A stretch of 64,000 bases of DNA from Prauserella shujinwangii (GCF_003001955.1 NZ_PVNH01000007.1:124001-188000), one strand, 5' to 3'; numbered from the stretch's first letter, positions 36,725 through 46,150 are shown. Numbers and translations are program-made. Notes: generated by a model not told the origin, from the sequence alone.

Positions 36725-38100
36725 CCACCGGAACCGGCTGGCGCACGACGTTCAGCGAGACCATGGCGGGCGACGGGGGCACCCGGCCGTGCGAGCTGCG
36801 GCTCGACGTGGACGTGCCGGGCCTGCTCCACCCGCTGGCCGACGTGGAGGCCGGGCTGCGCGGCCGGGTGCGTATCCCCGGCCTCGCCGACGACCCGGCC
36901 GCCACCGGCACGCTGCACATCGCCCCCGTAGCGCGCAGGCGCATCCGCTACCGGCTCGGCTTCACCGCGCTGGACGGCCGCAGGCTGCACCTCGACGGCT
37001 GGAAGTCAGTCAGCTTCCGGCACCTCCTGCGGTCGATGACGACGCTGCCCGCCACGGTCACCGATGAGTCCGGCGCCGTGGTCACCGAGGTCGTGGTCCG
37101 CTTCGACCTCCGCAGGGCGCTCGGGCCGATGCTGCGCAGCGCTCGCCTCACCAGGGCAGGCGACCGCGACGACCTGGCGCCGCGCTGGGACGGCAGCCCC
37201 GGCAGGCTGGAGGTCTGGTACACCACCCTCACCGACCCGGCCACCGGCACCGGCTTCTGGGTGCACCACGAGCTCGTCGCGCCCGCCGGGGGCGGCGCGC
37301 CGCACCTGCACGGCTGGGCCACCGCGTTCCCGCAGGACGGGCCACCGGTGTTCGCCCGGTTCGGCCCGCACGACTGGACGGAGCCCGCGGCGGGGCACGT
37401 GCTCGGCACGCCGGCCGCGACGGTCACCCCGCACCGGCTCACCGGCAGCGCGGGCACGCTGTCCTGGGACCTGGCAGGCGACGGCGAGGCCGGAACACTG
37501 TTCACGTTCCCCCGCTGGGCGTGGCGCACGGGCGTGCTGCCCGGAGCGCAGGTGGTGCCCCAGCCCTCGGCGCGCTTCACCGGCGAGATCCGCGTCGGCG
37601 ACCGCACGCTGCGGGTCGACCGGGCGCCCGGAGCCACCGCGCACATCTACGGCCACGGCAACGCGCGCCGCTGGGCCTGGCTGCACGCCGACCTCGGTGG
37701 TGGCGACGTGGCGGAGGTCGTCGCCGCCGTGTCCACCCGCCCCGGCCTGCGCCGCCTGCCACCGCTGCCGTTCGTCCGGCTGCGCGTGGACGGGCGCGAC
37801 TGGCCCGCGGGCGACCCGTTGCTCGCCGCGCTGCGGCTGCGCGCCGACCTCGCGCTGCCCACCTGGCGCGTGCACGGCCGGATCGGCGACCACCGCCTCA
37901 CCATCGAGGTCACGCAGCCGCCCGAGCACACGGTCGCGGTCGACTACGCCGATCCCGACGGCAGCCCCGCCGTCTGCCGCAACACCGAACGCGCCGACGC
38001 GCTCGTGCTCGTCGAGCGGCGCTCGGGCGGCCGGTGGCGGACGGTGCGGGAGTGGCGGCTCGACGGCACCGCGCACGCCGAGGTCGGCGACCGTGCCTGA
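36721..38100 (+). CDS. Hypothetical protein, GMC-oxidoreductase-associated
   Basis: A 459-residue soluble protein. The N-terminal 125 residues (FSETMAGDGGTRPCELRLDV, then RRRIRYRLGFTALDGRRLHL, DGWKSVSFRHLLRSMTTLPA) resemble the small beta-domain that accompanies or is fused to cholesterol-oxidase-type GMC enzymes. The rest (about 150-459) has GFWVHHELVAP, DGPPVFARFGPHDW, TAHIYGHGNARRWAWLHADL and EVVAAVSTRPGLRRLPPLPF. This resembles lipocalin-like AttH/CrtC proteins with their conserved GHxNxxxWxW turn. Both links are pattern-based. It is coupled by ATGA to the GntR gene and overlaps the GMC oxidoreductase start by 8 bp, so a joint lipid or terpenoid substrate is plausible. Confidence 0.6.
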   Translation: MTTGTGWRTTFSETMAGDGGTRPCELRLDVDVPGLLHPLADVEAGLRGRVRIPGLADDPAATGTLHIAPVARRRIRYRLGFTALDGRRLHLDGWKSVSFRHLLRSMTTLPATVTDESGAVVTEVVVRFDLRRALGPMLRSARLTRAGDRDDLAPRWDGSPGRLEVWYTTLTDPATGTGFWVHHELVAPAGGGAPHLHGWATAFPQDGPPVFARFGPHDWTEPAAGHVLGTPAATVTPHRLTGSAGTLSWDLAGDGEAGTLFTFPRWAWRTGVLPGAQVVPQPSARFTGEIRVGDRTLRVDRAPGATAHIYGHGNARRWAWLHADLGGGDVAEVVAAVSTRPGLRRLPPLPFVRLRVDGRDWPAGDPLLAALRLRADLALPTWRVHGRIGDHRLTIEVTQPPEHTVAVDYADPDGSPAVCRNTERADALVLVERRSGGRWRTVREWRLDGTAHAEVGDRA

Positions 38101-39928
38101 CGGGGCCGCGCCCCGCAGGGCGCTCACCGGCACGGTCGGCGCCCTGCTCGGTCTCGACGACGTGGCCGACGCCCGCGCCGTCGCCGCGCGGGTCGAGGCG
38201 CTGTGCGGCGGGTTCCCGCCGTTCGCGCGGGCGGGGCTGCACGCGGGCGCCGGGCTGTTCGACGCCACCGCGCTGCTGCTCACCGGCAGGCGGCTGGACC
38301 GGCTCGACCCGGCGCGCCGGGACGCGTTCTGCCGGGCGATGACCGCGCGGCCCACGGCGGCCGCGCTGGTCGACGCGCTCAAGCTGCCCGCGCTGCTGGC
38401 CTCCGGCGGGCAGGAGATGCCGGAGCGACCGGCGCTCGTCCGGCCCGACGCCGAGCTGGACTGCGTTCCGGCGCACGCGTGGCCCGCGCGGGCCACCGCC
38501 GACGCCGTGGTGATCGGATCGGGAGCCGGGGGCGCGATGGCCGCCAGGGAGCTCGCCCGCGCGGGACTGCGGGTCATCGTGGTGGAGGAGGGCCGCCGCT
38601 TCGGGGTGCGGGACTTCCGTACCGCCCCGCCCGCGGAGCGTTTCGGCGCCCTCTACCGCGACGGCGGCGCCACCGCCGCCGTGGGCGTGCCGCCGGTGCT
38701 GCTGCCGCTCGGCCGCGCCGTCGGTGGCAGCACGGTGGTCAACTCGGGCACCTGCTACCGGCCGCCCGAGCGCGTGCTCGGCCACTGGCGCGCCCACGCC
38801 GGGGTCGAGCTCGTCGACCGGTTCGCCGAACTGGTGCCGGAGGTCGAGCGGACGCTCCGGGTCGCCGAGCAGCCGACCGACGTGCTGGGCCGCAACGGCC
38901 TGCTCGCCCTGCGCGGCGCCGAGCGGCTCGGCTGGCGGGCGAGCCCGCTGCGGCGCAACGCGCCCGGCTGCGGCGGCTGCTGTCAGTGCGCGGTGGGCTG
39001 CCCGCGCAACGCCAAGTACGGGGTGCACCTCAACGCCCTGCCGCAGGCGTGCGCGGCCGGTGCGCGGATCGTCTCGGAGCTGCGCGTCGACCGGGTGCTC
39101 ACCGAGCGCGGGCACGCGGCCGGGATCGCGGCACGCAGGCCCGACGGCTCCCGCGCCGAGATCCTCGCCCCGCTCGTCGTCGTGGCGGCGGGCGCCACCG
39201 AGACCCCGCCGCTGCTGCGCCGCTCCGGCCTCGGCCGGCACCCCGAGCTGGGCCGCAATCTCGCGCTGCATCCCGCGCTCAGCGTCGCGGGCCGGTTCGC
39301 CGAGCCCGTCGAGTCCTGGCGGGGCGTGCTGCAGAGCGTCGGCATCGAACGCTGGCACGACGACGGCATCCTGCTGGAGGCCACCGCCGCGCCGCCCGGC
39401 ATGGGCACGTTCGTGCTGCCGGGCACGGGCAGCGCCCTGCGGGCGGAGATCGCGGACTCGGCCCACCTGGCCACGCTCGGCGCGATGATCGCCGACGCGC
39501 CGTCCGGCCGCGTGCACGGCCGGGAGCGGGCCGTGCCGAGCTACCGCCTCACCCGCCGCGACGAGGACCGCCTGCGCACGGCGCTGTGCGTGACCGGCGA
39601 GGTGCTGTTCGCCGCGGGCGCGCGGGAGGTGCTCACCGGACTCGCCCGCCACCCCCGCGCCGGGAGCCCCGCCGAGCTGCGTGCGATCGCGGCGCGGGTA
39701 CCCGCACGGCAGCTGCACCTCGCGGCCTTCCACCCCACCGGGACGGCGCGGATGGGCGCCGACGGCCGGACCAGCCCGGTCGACGCCACCGGCGCGCTGC
39801 GGGGCGTGCGCGGGGTGTACGTGGCCGACGCCTCGGTGCTGCCCAGCTGCCCCACGGTCAACCCCCAGGTCACCATCATGGCGATGGCACTGGCGATCGC
39901 CGGTGCCGCGCTCGACGCCGTGGACTGA
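38093..39928 (+). CDS. GMC family FAD-dependent oxidoreductase with cysteine-rich motif
   Basis: About 611 residues from GTG 38093. Residues 1-125 are a helical domain (ALLGLDDVADARAVAARVEA). Then come the FAD site AVVIGSGAGGAMAARELARA, LPLGRAVGGSTVVNSGTCYR, and near residue 290 PGCGGCCQCAVGCPRNAKYG. The latter holds C-x2-C-x2-C-x3-C, the spacing of a 4Fe-4S ferredoxin site, and is a feature of long-chain alcohol oxidase relatives. The C-terminus is typical GMC: LHLAAFHPTGTARMG, VYVADASVLPSCPTVNPQVT. The helical domain plus cysteine motif fits a fatty-alcohol or sterol oxidase. It overlaps the upstream hypothetical gene and precedes a glycosyltransferase gene by 58 bp. Confidence 0.87.
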   Translation: MPDGAAPRRALTGTVGALLGLDDVADARAVAARVEALCGGFPPFARAGLHAGAGLFDATALLLTGRRLDRLDPARRDAFCRAMTARPTAAALVDALKLPALLASGGQEMPERPALVRPDAELDCVPAHAWPARATADAVVIGSGAGGAMAARELARAGLRVIVVEEGRRFGVRDFRTAPPAERFGALYRDGGATAAVGVPPVLLPLGRAVGGSTVVNSGTCYRPPERVLGHWRAHAGVELVDRFAELVPEVERTLRVAEQPTDVLGRNGLLALRGAERLGWRASPLRRNAPGCGGCCQCAVGCPRNAKYGVHLNALPQACAAGARIVSELRVDRVLTERGHAAGIAARRPDGSRAEILAPLVVVAAGATETPPLLRRSGLGRHPELGRNLALHPALSVAGRFAEPVESWRGVLQSVGIERWHDDGILLEATAAPPGMGTFVLPGTGSALRAEIADSAHLATLGAMIADAPSGRVHGRERAVPSYRLTRRDEDRLRTALCVTGEVLFAAGAREVLTGLARHPRAGSPAELRAIAARVPARQLHLAAFHPTGTARMGADGRTSPVDATGALRGVRGVYVADASVLPSCPTVNPQVTIMAMALAIAGAALDAVD

Positions 39929-39986
39929 CAGCGCTGAGGGCGACGCTGACGGCGCCGACGACACGGACGACACTGACGGGGTGACG

Positions 39987-41163
39987 ATGCACGAGGCGCT
40001 GCTCGGCGTCGCCGGGGCGAGCCTGCTCGCCTGGCTGTGGCTGGCCGTCGCGCACGGCGGCTTCTGGCGGTCCTGGCGGGAACGCGCCGGGCTGCCGCGG
40101 GTGCCGCCGCCCGCGCGGCCGCCTCCGGTGGCCGTGGTGGTCCCCGCTCGCGACGAGGCCGCCGTGCTTCCGGAGACGTTGCCTGCCCTGCTCGGCCAGG
40201 ACTACCCGGGCGCCGCGCGGGTCGTGCTCGTCGACGACGGGAGCACCGACGGCACCGCGGCGCTGGCCGGGCGGCTCGGCCGGGAGCACGGCGGGCTGCC
40301 GCTGACGGTCACCACGCCCGGCCCCGCGCCGGAGGGCTGGACCGGCAAGCTGTGGGCCGTGCGGCACGGGATCGCGGACGCCGAGCGGGGTGGCGCCACG
40401 TACGTGCTGCTCAGCGACGCCGACATCGCCCACGGTCCCGGCTCGCTCGCCGCCCTGACCGCGTTCGCCTCCGCGGGCGAGCTCGATCTGGTGTCGCAGC
40501 TGGCCCGGCTGCGCACGCGGTCCCGCTGGGAGCGGCTGCTGGTGCCCGCGTTCGGGTACTTCTTCGCCCTGCTGTACCCGTTCCGGCGGGTCAACCGGCC
40601 GGGTGCGCGCACCGCGGCCGCCGCGGGCGGCTGCTGCCCTGCTCCGGCTCGACGCCCTGCGCGCGGCAGGCGGGATCGAGGCGATCCGGGGCGCCGTGAT
40701 CGACGATGTCGCGCTGGCCCGCGCGGTCAAGCGGGCGGGCGGCCGCCTCTGGCTCGGCCCGGCCGACGATGTGCGCAGCGTGCGGCCGTATCCGGGGCTT
40801 GCCGGGTTGTGGCGGATGGTGGCCCGCAGCGCCTACGCGCAGCTGCGTTACTCGCCGTGGCTGCTGCTGGCGACCGTCGCCGGACTGGCGCTGGTGTTCC
40901 TGGCGCCACCGGTCACCGCGGTGACCGGTGCGGTGACCGGTTCCGTGCCCGCGCTGCTCGCGGGCGGCACGGCGTGGGCGATCATGGCCGGGACGTACGC
41001 GCCGGCGCTGCGGTACCACGGGCTCCCGGTGGCCTGCGCCCCGCTGCTGCCCGGTGTCGCCCTGCTGTACCTGCTGATGACGATGGACTCCGCCGTGCGC
41101 CACTGGCGAGGGCTCGGCGTGGAATGGAAGGGCCGCAGCTATGCCGCACGCGGACGGGGCTGA
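39987..41163 (+). pseudogene. HpnB-type glycosyltransferase gene interrupted by a one-base frameshift
   Basis: Two frames together give a family 2 glycosyltransferase of about 390 residues, patterned on the hopanoid-associated protein HpnB. The first frame (39987 to about 40637) has an N-terminal membrane anchor (LLGVAGASLLAWLWLAVAHG), VAVVVPARDEAAVLPETLPA, VVLVDDGSTDGTAALA, GWTGKLWAVRHGI and LSDADIAHGPGSLAAL. The second (about 40639-41163) has LDALRAAGGIEAIRGAVIDD, VALARAVKRAGGRLWLG, PYPGLAGLWRMVARSAYAQL and three closing membrane spans. Deleting one C from the CCC at 40637-40639 joins AAAAGGCC to LLRLDALRAA. A homopolymer error or a true mutation is possible. No other hopanoid gene is present in the window. 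Confidence 0.68.
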
Positions 41164-41192
41164 CGGGCCCGGCAGGCCCGCCGGCACCGGCT

Positions 41193-41234
41193 CGTGCGCG
41201 GGAAACGCGGCGCGAACCACGTTTCCCGCTCACG
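41193..41234. terminator. Hairpin between convergent genes
   Basis: CGTGCGCGGGAAACG (41193-41207) pairs with CGTTTCCCGCTCACG (41220-41234), 14 of 15 matched, loop 12 nt. It lies between the glycosyltransferase and patatin genes and overlaps the stop of the latter. Confidence 0.6.
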
Positions 41235-42165
41235 GGCGGGCGTGCTGGTGGGAGGGCTCGCGCAGGGTCTCCGGGACGGCGGGCAGGCCGGGCGGGAGGT
41301 CGTCGAGGAAGTCCCGCGCGTTCGCCAGGCCCCGCTCGACCAGCTCGGCCGACCGGGAGAAGTCGGTCGGCGCGACCGTGAGCGGGCACGGCGGCGGCAG
41401 CACGATCAGCGGGAAGCCGTCCGGGATGCGGCGGATGTCCTCGACCAGGCGGCGCTGGATGAGTAGCGACAGCGCGTGCGCCGCGACGGCGAGGGCGCTG
41501 CCGGGCGGCTCGCGCAGCGCGCACGGGTAGCCAGTGGGCAGCACGTAGATCCGGGTCGCGCCGTGCGCGAGGGCCTGCGAGATCGGGGTGTTGTTGGTGA
41601 CGCCGCCGTCCATGAGCGGGTCCCCGCCGATCCGCACCGGCGGGAACACCCCGGGCAGGGCGGCGCTGGCGCGGGCGGCCTCGGCCGCCGGTCCGCTGGA
41701 CAGCCTCCGCTCGTCGCCGGTCAGCACCTCGGTGGCGATGAGGTGCAGCGGGACCGGCGCCTGCTCGAGGCGGTCGAACTCGACCCAGCGGCGCAGCAGC
41801 TTCTTCAGCCCGCGCGGCGACACCAGGTGGTCGCGGAAGCCGAGCAGGCCGAGCAGCGCCGTCAGCGGGCTGAGCGGGAAGACGTCCCGGTGCCGCAGTG
41901 ACGTCCACACGTCCGCGAGCGTGCGCGCCGTCGGCACGGCCGGCGGGCGGGAGGCGAGGAACGCGGAGTTCAGCGCGCCCACCGACGTGCCGACGATGAG
42001 GTCCGGCGCGATGTCCCGCTCGTAGAGGGCGCGCACCATGCCGGCCTGGATCGCGCCGAGGCTGCCGCCCCCGGACAGCACGAAGCCGGTCTTCCCGGCG
42101 GTCGCGGGGTTCCCGGTGGACTCGGCCATGCTCCGCAGTGTGCCGGGGCGCCGCGGCGCTGTCAC
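41230..42165 (-). CDS. Patatin-like phospholipase
   Basis: A 311-residue (or 299 from ATG 42129) acyl hydrolase without signal peptide. It has the patatin signature: TGFVLSGGGSLGAIQAGMVR (glycine-rich oxyanion loop), LIVGTSVGALNSAFLASR with the G-T-S-V-G nucleophile, and DPLMDGGVTNNTPISQAL with the catalytic aspartate in DGG. It probably releases fatty acid from phospholipids on the inner face of the membrane. The GTG at 42165 overlaps the stop of the upstream aldehyde dehydrogenase gene (GTGA), which suggests translational coupling; ATG 42129 has GGAG almost touching it and is the alternative start. Confidence 0.86.
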   Translation of the reverse strand: MTAPRRPGTLRSMAESTGNPATAGKTGFVLSGGGSLGAIQAGMVRALYERDIAPDLIVGTSVGALNSAFLASRPPAVPTARTLADVWTSLRHRDVFPLSPLTALLGLLGFRDHLVSPRGLKKLLRRWVEFDRLEQAPVPLHLIATEVLTGDERRLSSGPAAEAARASAALPGVFPPVRIGGDPLMDGGVTNNTPISQALAHGATRIYVLPTGYPCALREPPGSALAVAAHALSLLIQRRLVEDIRRIPDGFPLIVLPPPCPLTVAPTDFSRSAELVERGLANARDFLDDLPPGLPAVPETLREPSHQHARP

Positions 42166-43643
42166 AGCGGAAGGTCACGGCGCGTGTGCTGCACGCTCAC
42201 CCAGTGGTCGGTGGTGAACTCCTCGATCGCCCACGCGCCGCCGAACCGGCCGACGCCGGACGCCTTCTCCCCACCGAACGCGGTGTTGGGCTCGTCGTTG
42301 ATCGTGGTGTCGTTGACGTGGGTCATCCCGGCCCGCACGCGCAGCGCGAAGGCGACCCCGCGCTCGACGTCCTCGGTGAACACCGCGCTGGACAGGCCGT
42401 ACTCGGTGTCGTTGGCCAGCTGCAGCGCGTGGATCTCGTCGTCGGCCCGCACGATCGTCGCGACCGGGCCGAACACCTCCTCGGCCGCGGTCGCCACGTC
42501 GTTGCTCCCGGCGAGCACGTGCGGCGGCAGCACCTGCCCGGTCGGGCCGCCCGGCTCGCCGGAGAGCAACAGGTCCGCACCGCCGGACACGGCGCGGTCG
42601 ATCTTGTCCCGCACGGCGTCGAGCTGGCGGGCGTTGACGACAGGGCCGATGTCGGTGCCCGGGTCCGCGGGGTCCCCGCAGCGCAGCTCCCCGGCCCGCG
42701 CGGCGACGCGGTCGGCGAGCTCGTCGTGCACGTCGGCGTGCGCGATGATCCGGTTGGTCGCCATGCACACCTGGCCCTGGTGGAACAGCGACCCGAACAG
42801 GGCGGCGTCGACGGCGCGGTCGAGGTCGGCGTCGTCGAGCACCACCAGCGGACCGTTGCCGCCGAGCTCCAGGCTGAGCTTCTTCAGCGCCGCCTTCTCC
42901 GCGATGCCCCGGCCGACCGGGGTCGACCCGGTGAACGACACGGCGGCGGCGCGCGGATCGGTGACGAGCGGGTCGCCGACGTCCCCGCCACCGCCGATGA
43001 CCACGTTGAGCAGTCCCTCCGGCAGCCCGGCCTCCTCGTAGATCTTCGCCAGCAGCAGCCCGCCGGTGACCGGGGTGTCGCTGGCGGGCTTGAGCACCAC
43101 GGCGTTGCCGACGGCGAGGGCAGGCGCCACCGACCGGTTGGACAGCTGCAGCGGGAAGTTCCACGGGCTGATCACCGCGACGGTGCCCACCGGCTGCCGG
43201 TACACCCGGTTCTCCTTGCCGCCGATCAGTGCGGCGGGCAGGATCCGCCCCTCGACCCTGGCGGGGTAGGAGGCGGCCTCCAGCATCACCGCGCGCACGG
43301 CGAGCCATTCCCACTCGGCGCGCGGGCGCACCGCTCCGGCCTCGGCGACCAGCCAGTCGATGATCTCCTCGCGGCGGTCCTCCATGATGCGGGCGGCCCG
43401 GACGAAGACCTCGGCGCGCTCGGAGGCGGGCCGCCGCGCCCATTCCGGCTGTGCCCACTCGGCGGCCTCGTAGGCGGCGGCCACGTCGGAGGCGTCCGCC
43501 TTGCCGATCTCGGTGAGGGTGTCGCCGGTGTACGGGTTGACGTCCCTGGCGGGCTCGCCCGCCGCGCCCGTTCGCCACTGTCCGCCCACGGGCATCCGGT
43601 CGAACCCGGTGTACGGCGCTGGTGTGCTCGTGTCCGCGGGCAC
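42162..43643 (-). CDS. Aldehyde dehydrogenase, NAD(P)-dependent
   Basis: A 493-residue ALDH superfamily enzyme. Motifs in order: PVGTVAVISPWNFPLQLSNR, LKPASDTPVTGGLLL, VSFTGSTPVGRGIAEKA (nucleotide loop), LSLELGGNGPLVVLDDADLD (catalytic Glu), FHQGQVCMATNRIIAH (catalytic Cys), EEVFGPVATIVRADDE and NTAFGGEKASGVGRFGG. The MATNRI stretch and the SLFHQGQVCM context resemble benzaldehyde/vanillin-type dehydrogenases, so an aromatic aldehyde is a reasonable but unproven substrate. Its stop overlaps the start of the patatin-like gene by 4 bp, which suggests a two-gene operon read leftward. Confidence 0.9.
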   Translation of the reverse strand: MPADTSTPAPYTGFDRMPVGGQWRTGAAGEPARDVNPYTGDTLTEIGKADASDVAAAYEAAEWAQPEWARRPASERAEVFVRAARIMEDRREEIIDWLVAEAGAVRPRAEWEWLAVRAVMLEAASYPARVEGRILPAALIGGKENRVYRQPVGTVAVISPWNFPLQLSNRSVAPALAVGNAVVLKPASDTPVTGGLLLAKIYEEAGLPEGLLNVVIGGGGDVGDPLVTDPRAAAVSFTGSTPVGRGIAEKAALKKLSLELGGNGPLVVLDDADLDRAVDAALFGSLFHQGQVCMATNRIIAHADVHDELADRVAARAGELRCGDPADPGTDIGPVVNARQLDAVRDKIDRAVSGGADLLLSGEPGGPTGQVLPPHVLAGSNDVATAAEEVFGPVATIVRADDEIHALQLANDTEYGLSSAVFTEDVERGVAFALRVRAGMTHVNDTTINDEPNTAFGGEKASGVGRFGGAWAIEEFTTDHWVSVQHTRRDLPL

Positions 43644-43706
43644 CTGTTCCTCCTCGCTCGGGCGGGTTCTCGCTGACCTCGTCCGGTTACCCGCCGTACC
43701 GCGCGG

Positions 43707-44813
43707 CTACGCCGCCGGCACCCGGGTGTGCCGTTCCGCCTCCCGGGTCACCAGGTCCGCGGCGTCCTGTTCGAACAGGGCCTGCCCGCGGGCGATCCGG
43801 TCCCGCCGGAGCGCGCGGTCGGTGGTGAGCCTTCGCGCGGCGGCGAGCAGCTCGGCCGTGTCGTCGGCGAGGTCGGTGAGCCCGAGTCGCGCGAGGGCCT
43901 CCGCGTCGTCCCTGCCGTGCCCGGGAATCGGCCGGAACGTCACCACGGGAACGCCGCGGCACAGGGCCTCCTTGGCGCTGAGCCCGCCCGCGTTCTCCAC
44001 CACGAGGTCCGCGGCGCCCGTCAGCCGGGGCATGTCCTCGACCCAGCCGAGCACCGCGCCCCGGCCGAGCCTGCGGCGCAGGCGTTGGCGCAGCCGCTCG
44101 TTGCGGCCGCACACCACGACGGGGAACCAGCCGGGGTCGTCGGCGAGCGCCGTGACGGCCCGCTCCACCGAGCCGAACCCGAACGAGCCGCCGACGACCA
44201 GCGCGATCCGGGCGTCCGCGGGAACGCCCAGCTCGTCGCGCACCGGCGCGGGGTCGCCGCGCGGCGCCGAGAACGCCTCCCGCACCACCGGGCCGCACAC
44301 CCCGGCGGCCCGGCCGGTGCGGCGTTCCGCGTCGGCCGCGGCCGAGGGGGAGATGCACAGCTCGGCGTCGTTGGCCGGGTGCAGCCACAGGCCGTGCACC
44401 GAGAACGTGGTGACGAACGACACCGCCGGGGTCGGCAGCGTGCCCTGCTCGCGGAGCTGCCCGAGACACAGGCTCGCCAGGTGATAGGTCGACACGGTGA
44501 CGTCGGGCCGGACCTCGCCGACCAGCCTGCGCAGGCCCGGCAGCGCGAGCCGCACGGTGGGCGCGACCCGCCGCCGCGCGCGTTCGTGCAGGAAGTACCG
44601 CCGGTAGATCAGGTCGTACAGCCACGGGGCGCGGTTGACCAGCCAGGGGTAGAACCTGCCCAGCCAGTTGCCCGTGCCGGCGGGCATCAGGTCGTTGAGG
44701 TCCGCGAGCACGACCTCGTGCCCGCGGTCGGTGAGCCGTCGCGCCAGCTCCCGGCTCACCTGGACGTGGCCGCCGCCCATCGCGGCGGTCAGGATCAGAA
44801 CTCGATAGCCCAT
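43707..44813 (-). CDS. Glycosyltransferase of the MGDG synthase/MurG-like family (GT28)
   Basis: About 368 residues from ATG 44813. The N-terminal domain matches monogalactosyldiacylglycerol synthases and processive diacylglycerol glucosyltransferases: RVLILTAAMGGGHVQVSREL (with the GGGH loop), VVLADLNDLMPAGTGNWLGR, RFYPWLVNRAPWLYDLIYRR and VSTYHLASLCLGQLREQGTL. The C-terminal nucleotide-sugar domain has ALVVGGSFGFGSVERAVTAL, GWVEDMPRLTGAADLVVENA, GGLSAKEALCRGVPVVTFRP and IPGHGRDDAEALARLG. It probably glycosylates a lipid acceptor at the membrane. It is divergent from the tandem membrane-transporter-like genes at 44940. Confidence 0.83.
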   Translation of the reverse strand: MGYRVLILTAAMGGGHVQVSRELARRLTDRGHEVVLADLNDLMPAGTGNWLGRFYPWLVNRAPWLYDLIYRRYFLHERARRRVAPTVRLALPGLRRLVGEVRPDVTVSTYHLASLCLGQLREQGTLPTPAVSFVTTFSVHGLWLHPANDAELCISPSAAADAERRTGRAAGVCGPVVREAFSAPRGDPAPVRDELGVPADARIALVVGGSFGFGSVERAVTALADDPGWFPVVVCGRNERLRQRLRRRLGRGAVLGWVEDMPRLTGAADLVVENAGGLSAKEALCRGVPVVTFRPIPGHGRDDAEALARLGLTDLADDTAELLAAARRLTTDRALRRDRIARGQALFEQDAADLVTREAERHTRVPAA

Positions 44814-44939
44814 CGGCGCCTCCCGTCCCTCTGCGCACCTCGCACATTCCCCGGGCGCGCCGGGGCAAACCCGGGCCGTTTCTCCCTGGCCGATCCGGGA
44901 ACCCCACACGCCGGACGGACCTATCGAGCCGGAGGTGCG

Positions 44940-46142
44940 ATGGTCTACGCCCTGAGTGCCGTGGCGGCGCTGATCCTCGGTACCGGCTCGGTCATCCAGC
45001 AGCGCGCCGCCGCCGAGGCGCCGCCGGAGCACAACCTCTCCCCGAAGCTGCTCGTCTGGCTCGCCCAGCGGCCGCTGTGGCTCGCGGGAGTGGGCACCTC
45101 GCTCGTCGGCAACCTCGTGCTGGCCACGGCGCTCGGCACCGGGAGCGTGACCGTGGTGGAAACGGTGTTCGTGGTGCGGCTGGTGTTCGCGCTGTCGCTC
45201 GCCGCGCTGTGGCGCAGGCAGCGGATCCCCGGCCGGGACTGGATCGGCACGGCCGCGGTCTGCCTCGGCATCATCGGGTTCCTGCTCAGCGCCGAGCCGG
45301 TGAAGGGTGAGGCGGGCGTGCCGGACGGCCGCTGGGCGCTGGGCGGCGGGATCATCGTCGGTCTCGCGATCGCGCTGGCGGTCGTCGCCAGCAGGCTCGG
45401 GCCCGCCCGGAGGGCCGTGCTGCTCGGCGCGGGAGCGGGCGCGCTGTACGGGCTGCAGGCGGCGCTCACGCACACGGCCGTGCGGATCCTCACCGGGTCG
45501 GGCGTGCTCGCCCTGCTGGTGACGTGGAACGGCTACGCGGTGGTCGCGGTGGCGCTGCTCGGCATGCTGCTCGTGCAGAGCGCCTACGAGACGGCGCCAC
45601 TGCCCGCGTCCTACCCGGCGGTGGTGACCACCGAACTGCTGGCGAGCATCGCGGTCGGCATCGCCGTGCTGGGCGGGCAGGTCCGGACGGAGCCGCCGCG
45701 GCTGGTGGTCGCCCTCGCCGGGCTCGCGGCCATGATCGTGGGGATCTCCCTGCTGACCACGTCCCGTCTCGTCACCGGCAGGCTCGACGAGCTGGTGCGC
45801 AGGCAGGAGGTCGGGCATGCCACGCGCATCGCGGCGCGGTTGACGCGTGAGCTGACCAAGGCGGAACGGGCCCGGCGGCCCGGACCGGCGGCGCGGCGCG
45901 TGACGGAGGGCGTCGAGGAACTCGGCAGGCTGTGCGCGGACCTGCGCCGGCACCGGGACGCCGAGCTGGCCAAGCTCCACCGGGTGTCCGAACGGGAGCG
46001 CGCGGACCTGCTGCGCCGCGACCGGGAGCTCGCCGAGCAGGAGCGGTGGATCGACGAACAGGCGGCCAGGTTGCGGGTCCGCGCCGACCGGCTGACCGCA
46101 GCCCCGGCGGGCCCGGGACGGCCGGAAGGGGACGAAGGGTAG
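44940..46142 (+). CDS. DMT-superfamily-type membrane protein with C-terminal coiled coil
   Basis: A 400-residue protein from ATG 44940 with GGAGG 4 nt before it. Residues 1-280 are eight to nine hydrophobic helices in the EamA/DMT pattern: VYALSAVAALILGTGSVIQQ, GVGTSLVGNLVLATALGTGS, TVVETVFVVRLVFALSLAAL, DWIGTAAVCLGIIGFLL, LVTWNGYAVVAVALLGMLLV, SYPAVVTTELLASIAVGIAV. Residues about 285-385 are a charged helical tail (RRHRDAELAKLHRVSERERA, LLRRDRELAEQERWIDEQAA), likely coiled coil in the cytoplasm. The next gene, 8 bp on, is a paralogue without the tail, so a two-subunit complex is plausible. Substrate unknown. Confidence 0.78.
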   Translation: MVYALSAVAALILGTGSVIQQRAAAEAPPEHNLSPKLLVWLAQRPLWLAGVGTSLVGNLVLATALGTGSVTVVETVFVVRLVFALSLAALWRRQRIPGRDWIGTAAVCLGIIGFLLSAEPVKGEAGVPDGRWALGGGIIVGLAIALAVVASRLGPARRAVLLGAGAGALYGLQAALTHTAVRILTGSGVLALLVTWNGYAVVAVALLGMLLVQSAYETAPLPASYPAVVTTELLASIAVGIAVLGGQVRTEPPRLVVALAGLAAMIVGISLLTTSRLVTGRLDELVRRQEVGHATRIAARLTRELTKAERARRPGPAARRVTEGVEELGRLCADLRRHRDAELAKLHRVSERERADLLRRDRELAEQERWIDEQAARLRVRADRLTAAPAGPGRPEGDEG

Positions 46143-46150
46143 GTCCGTCG

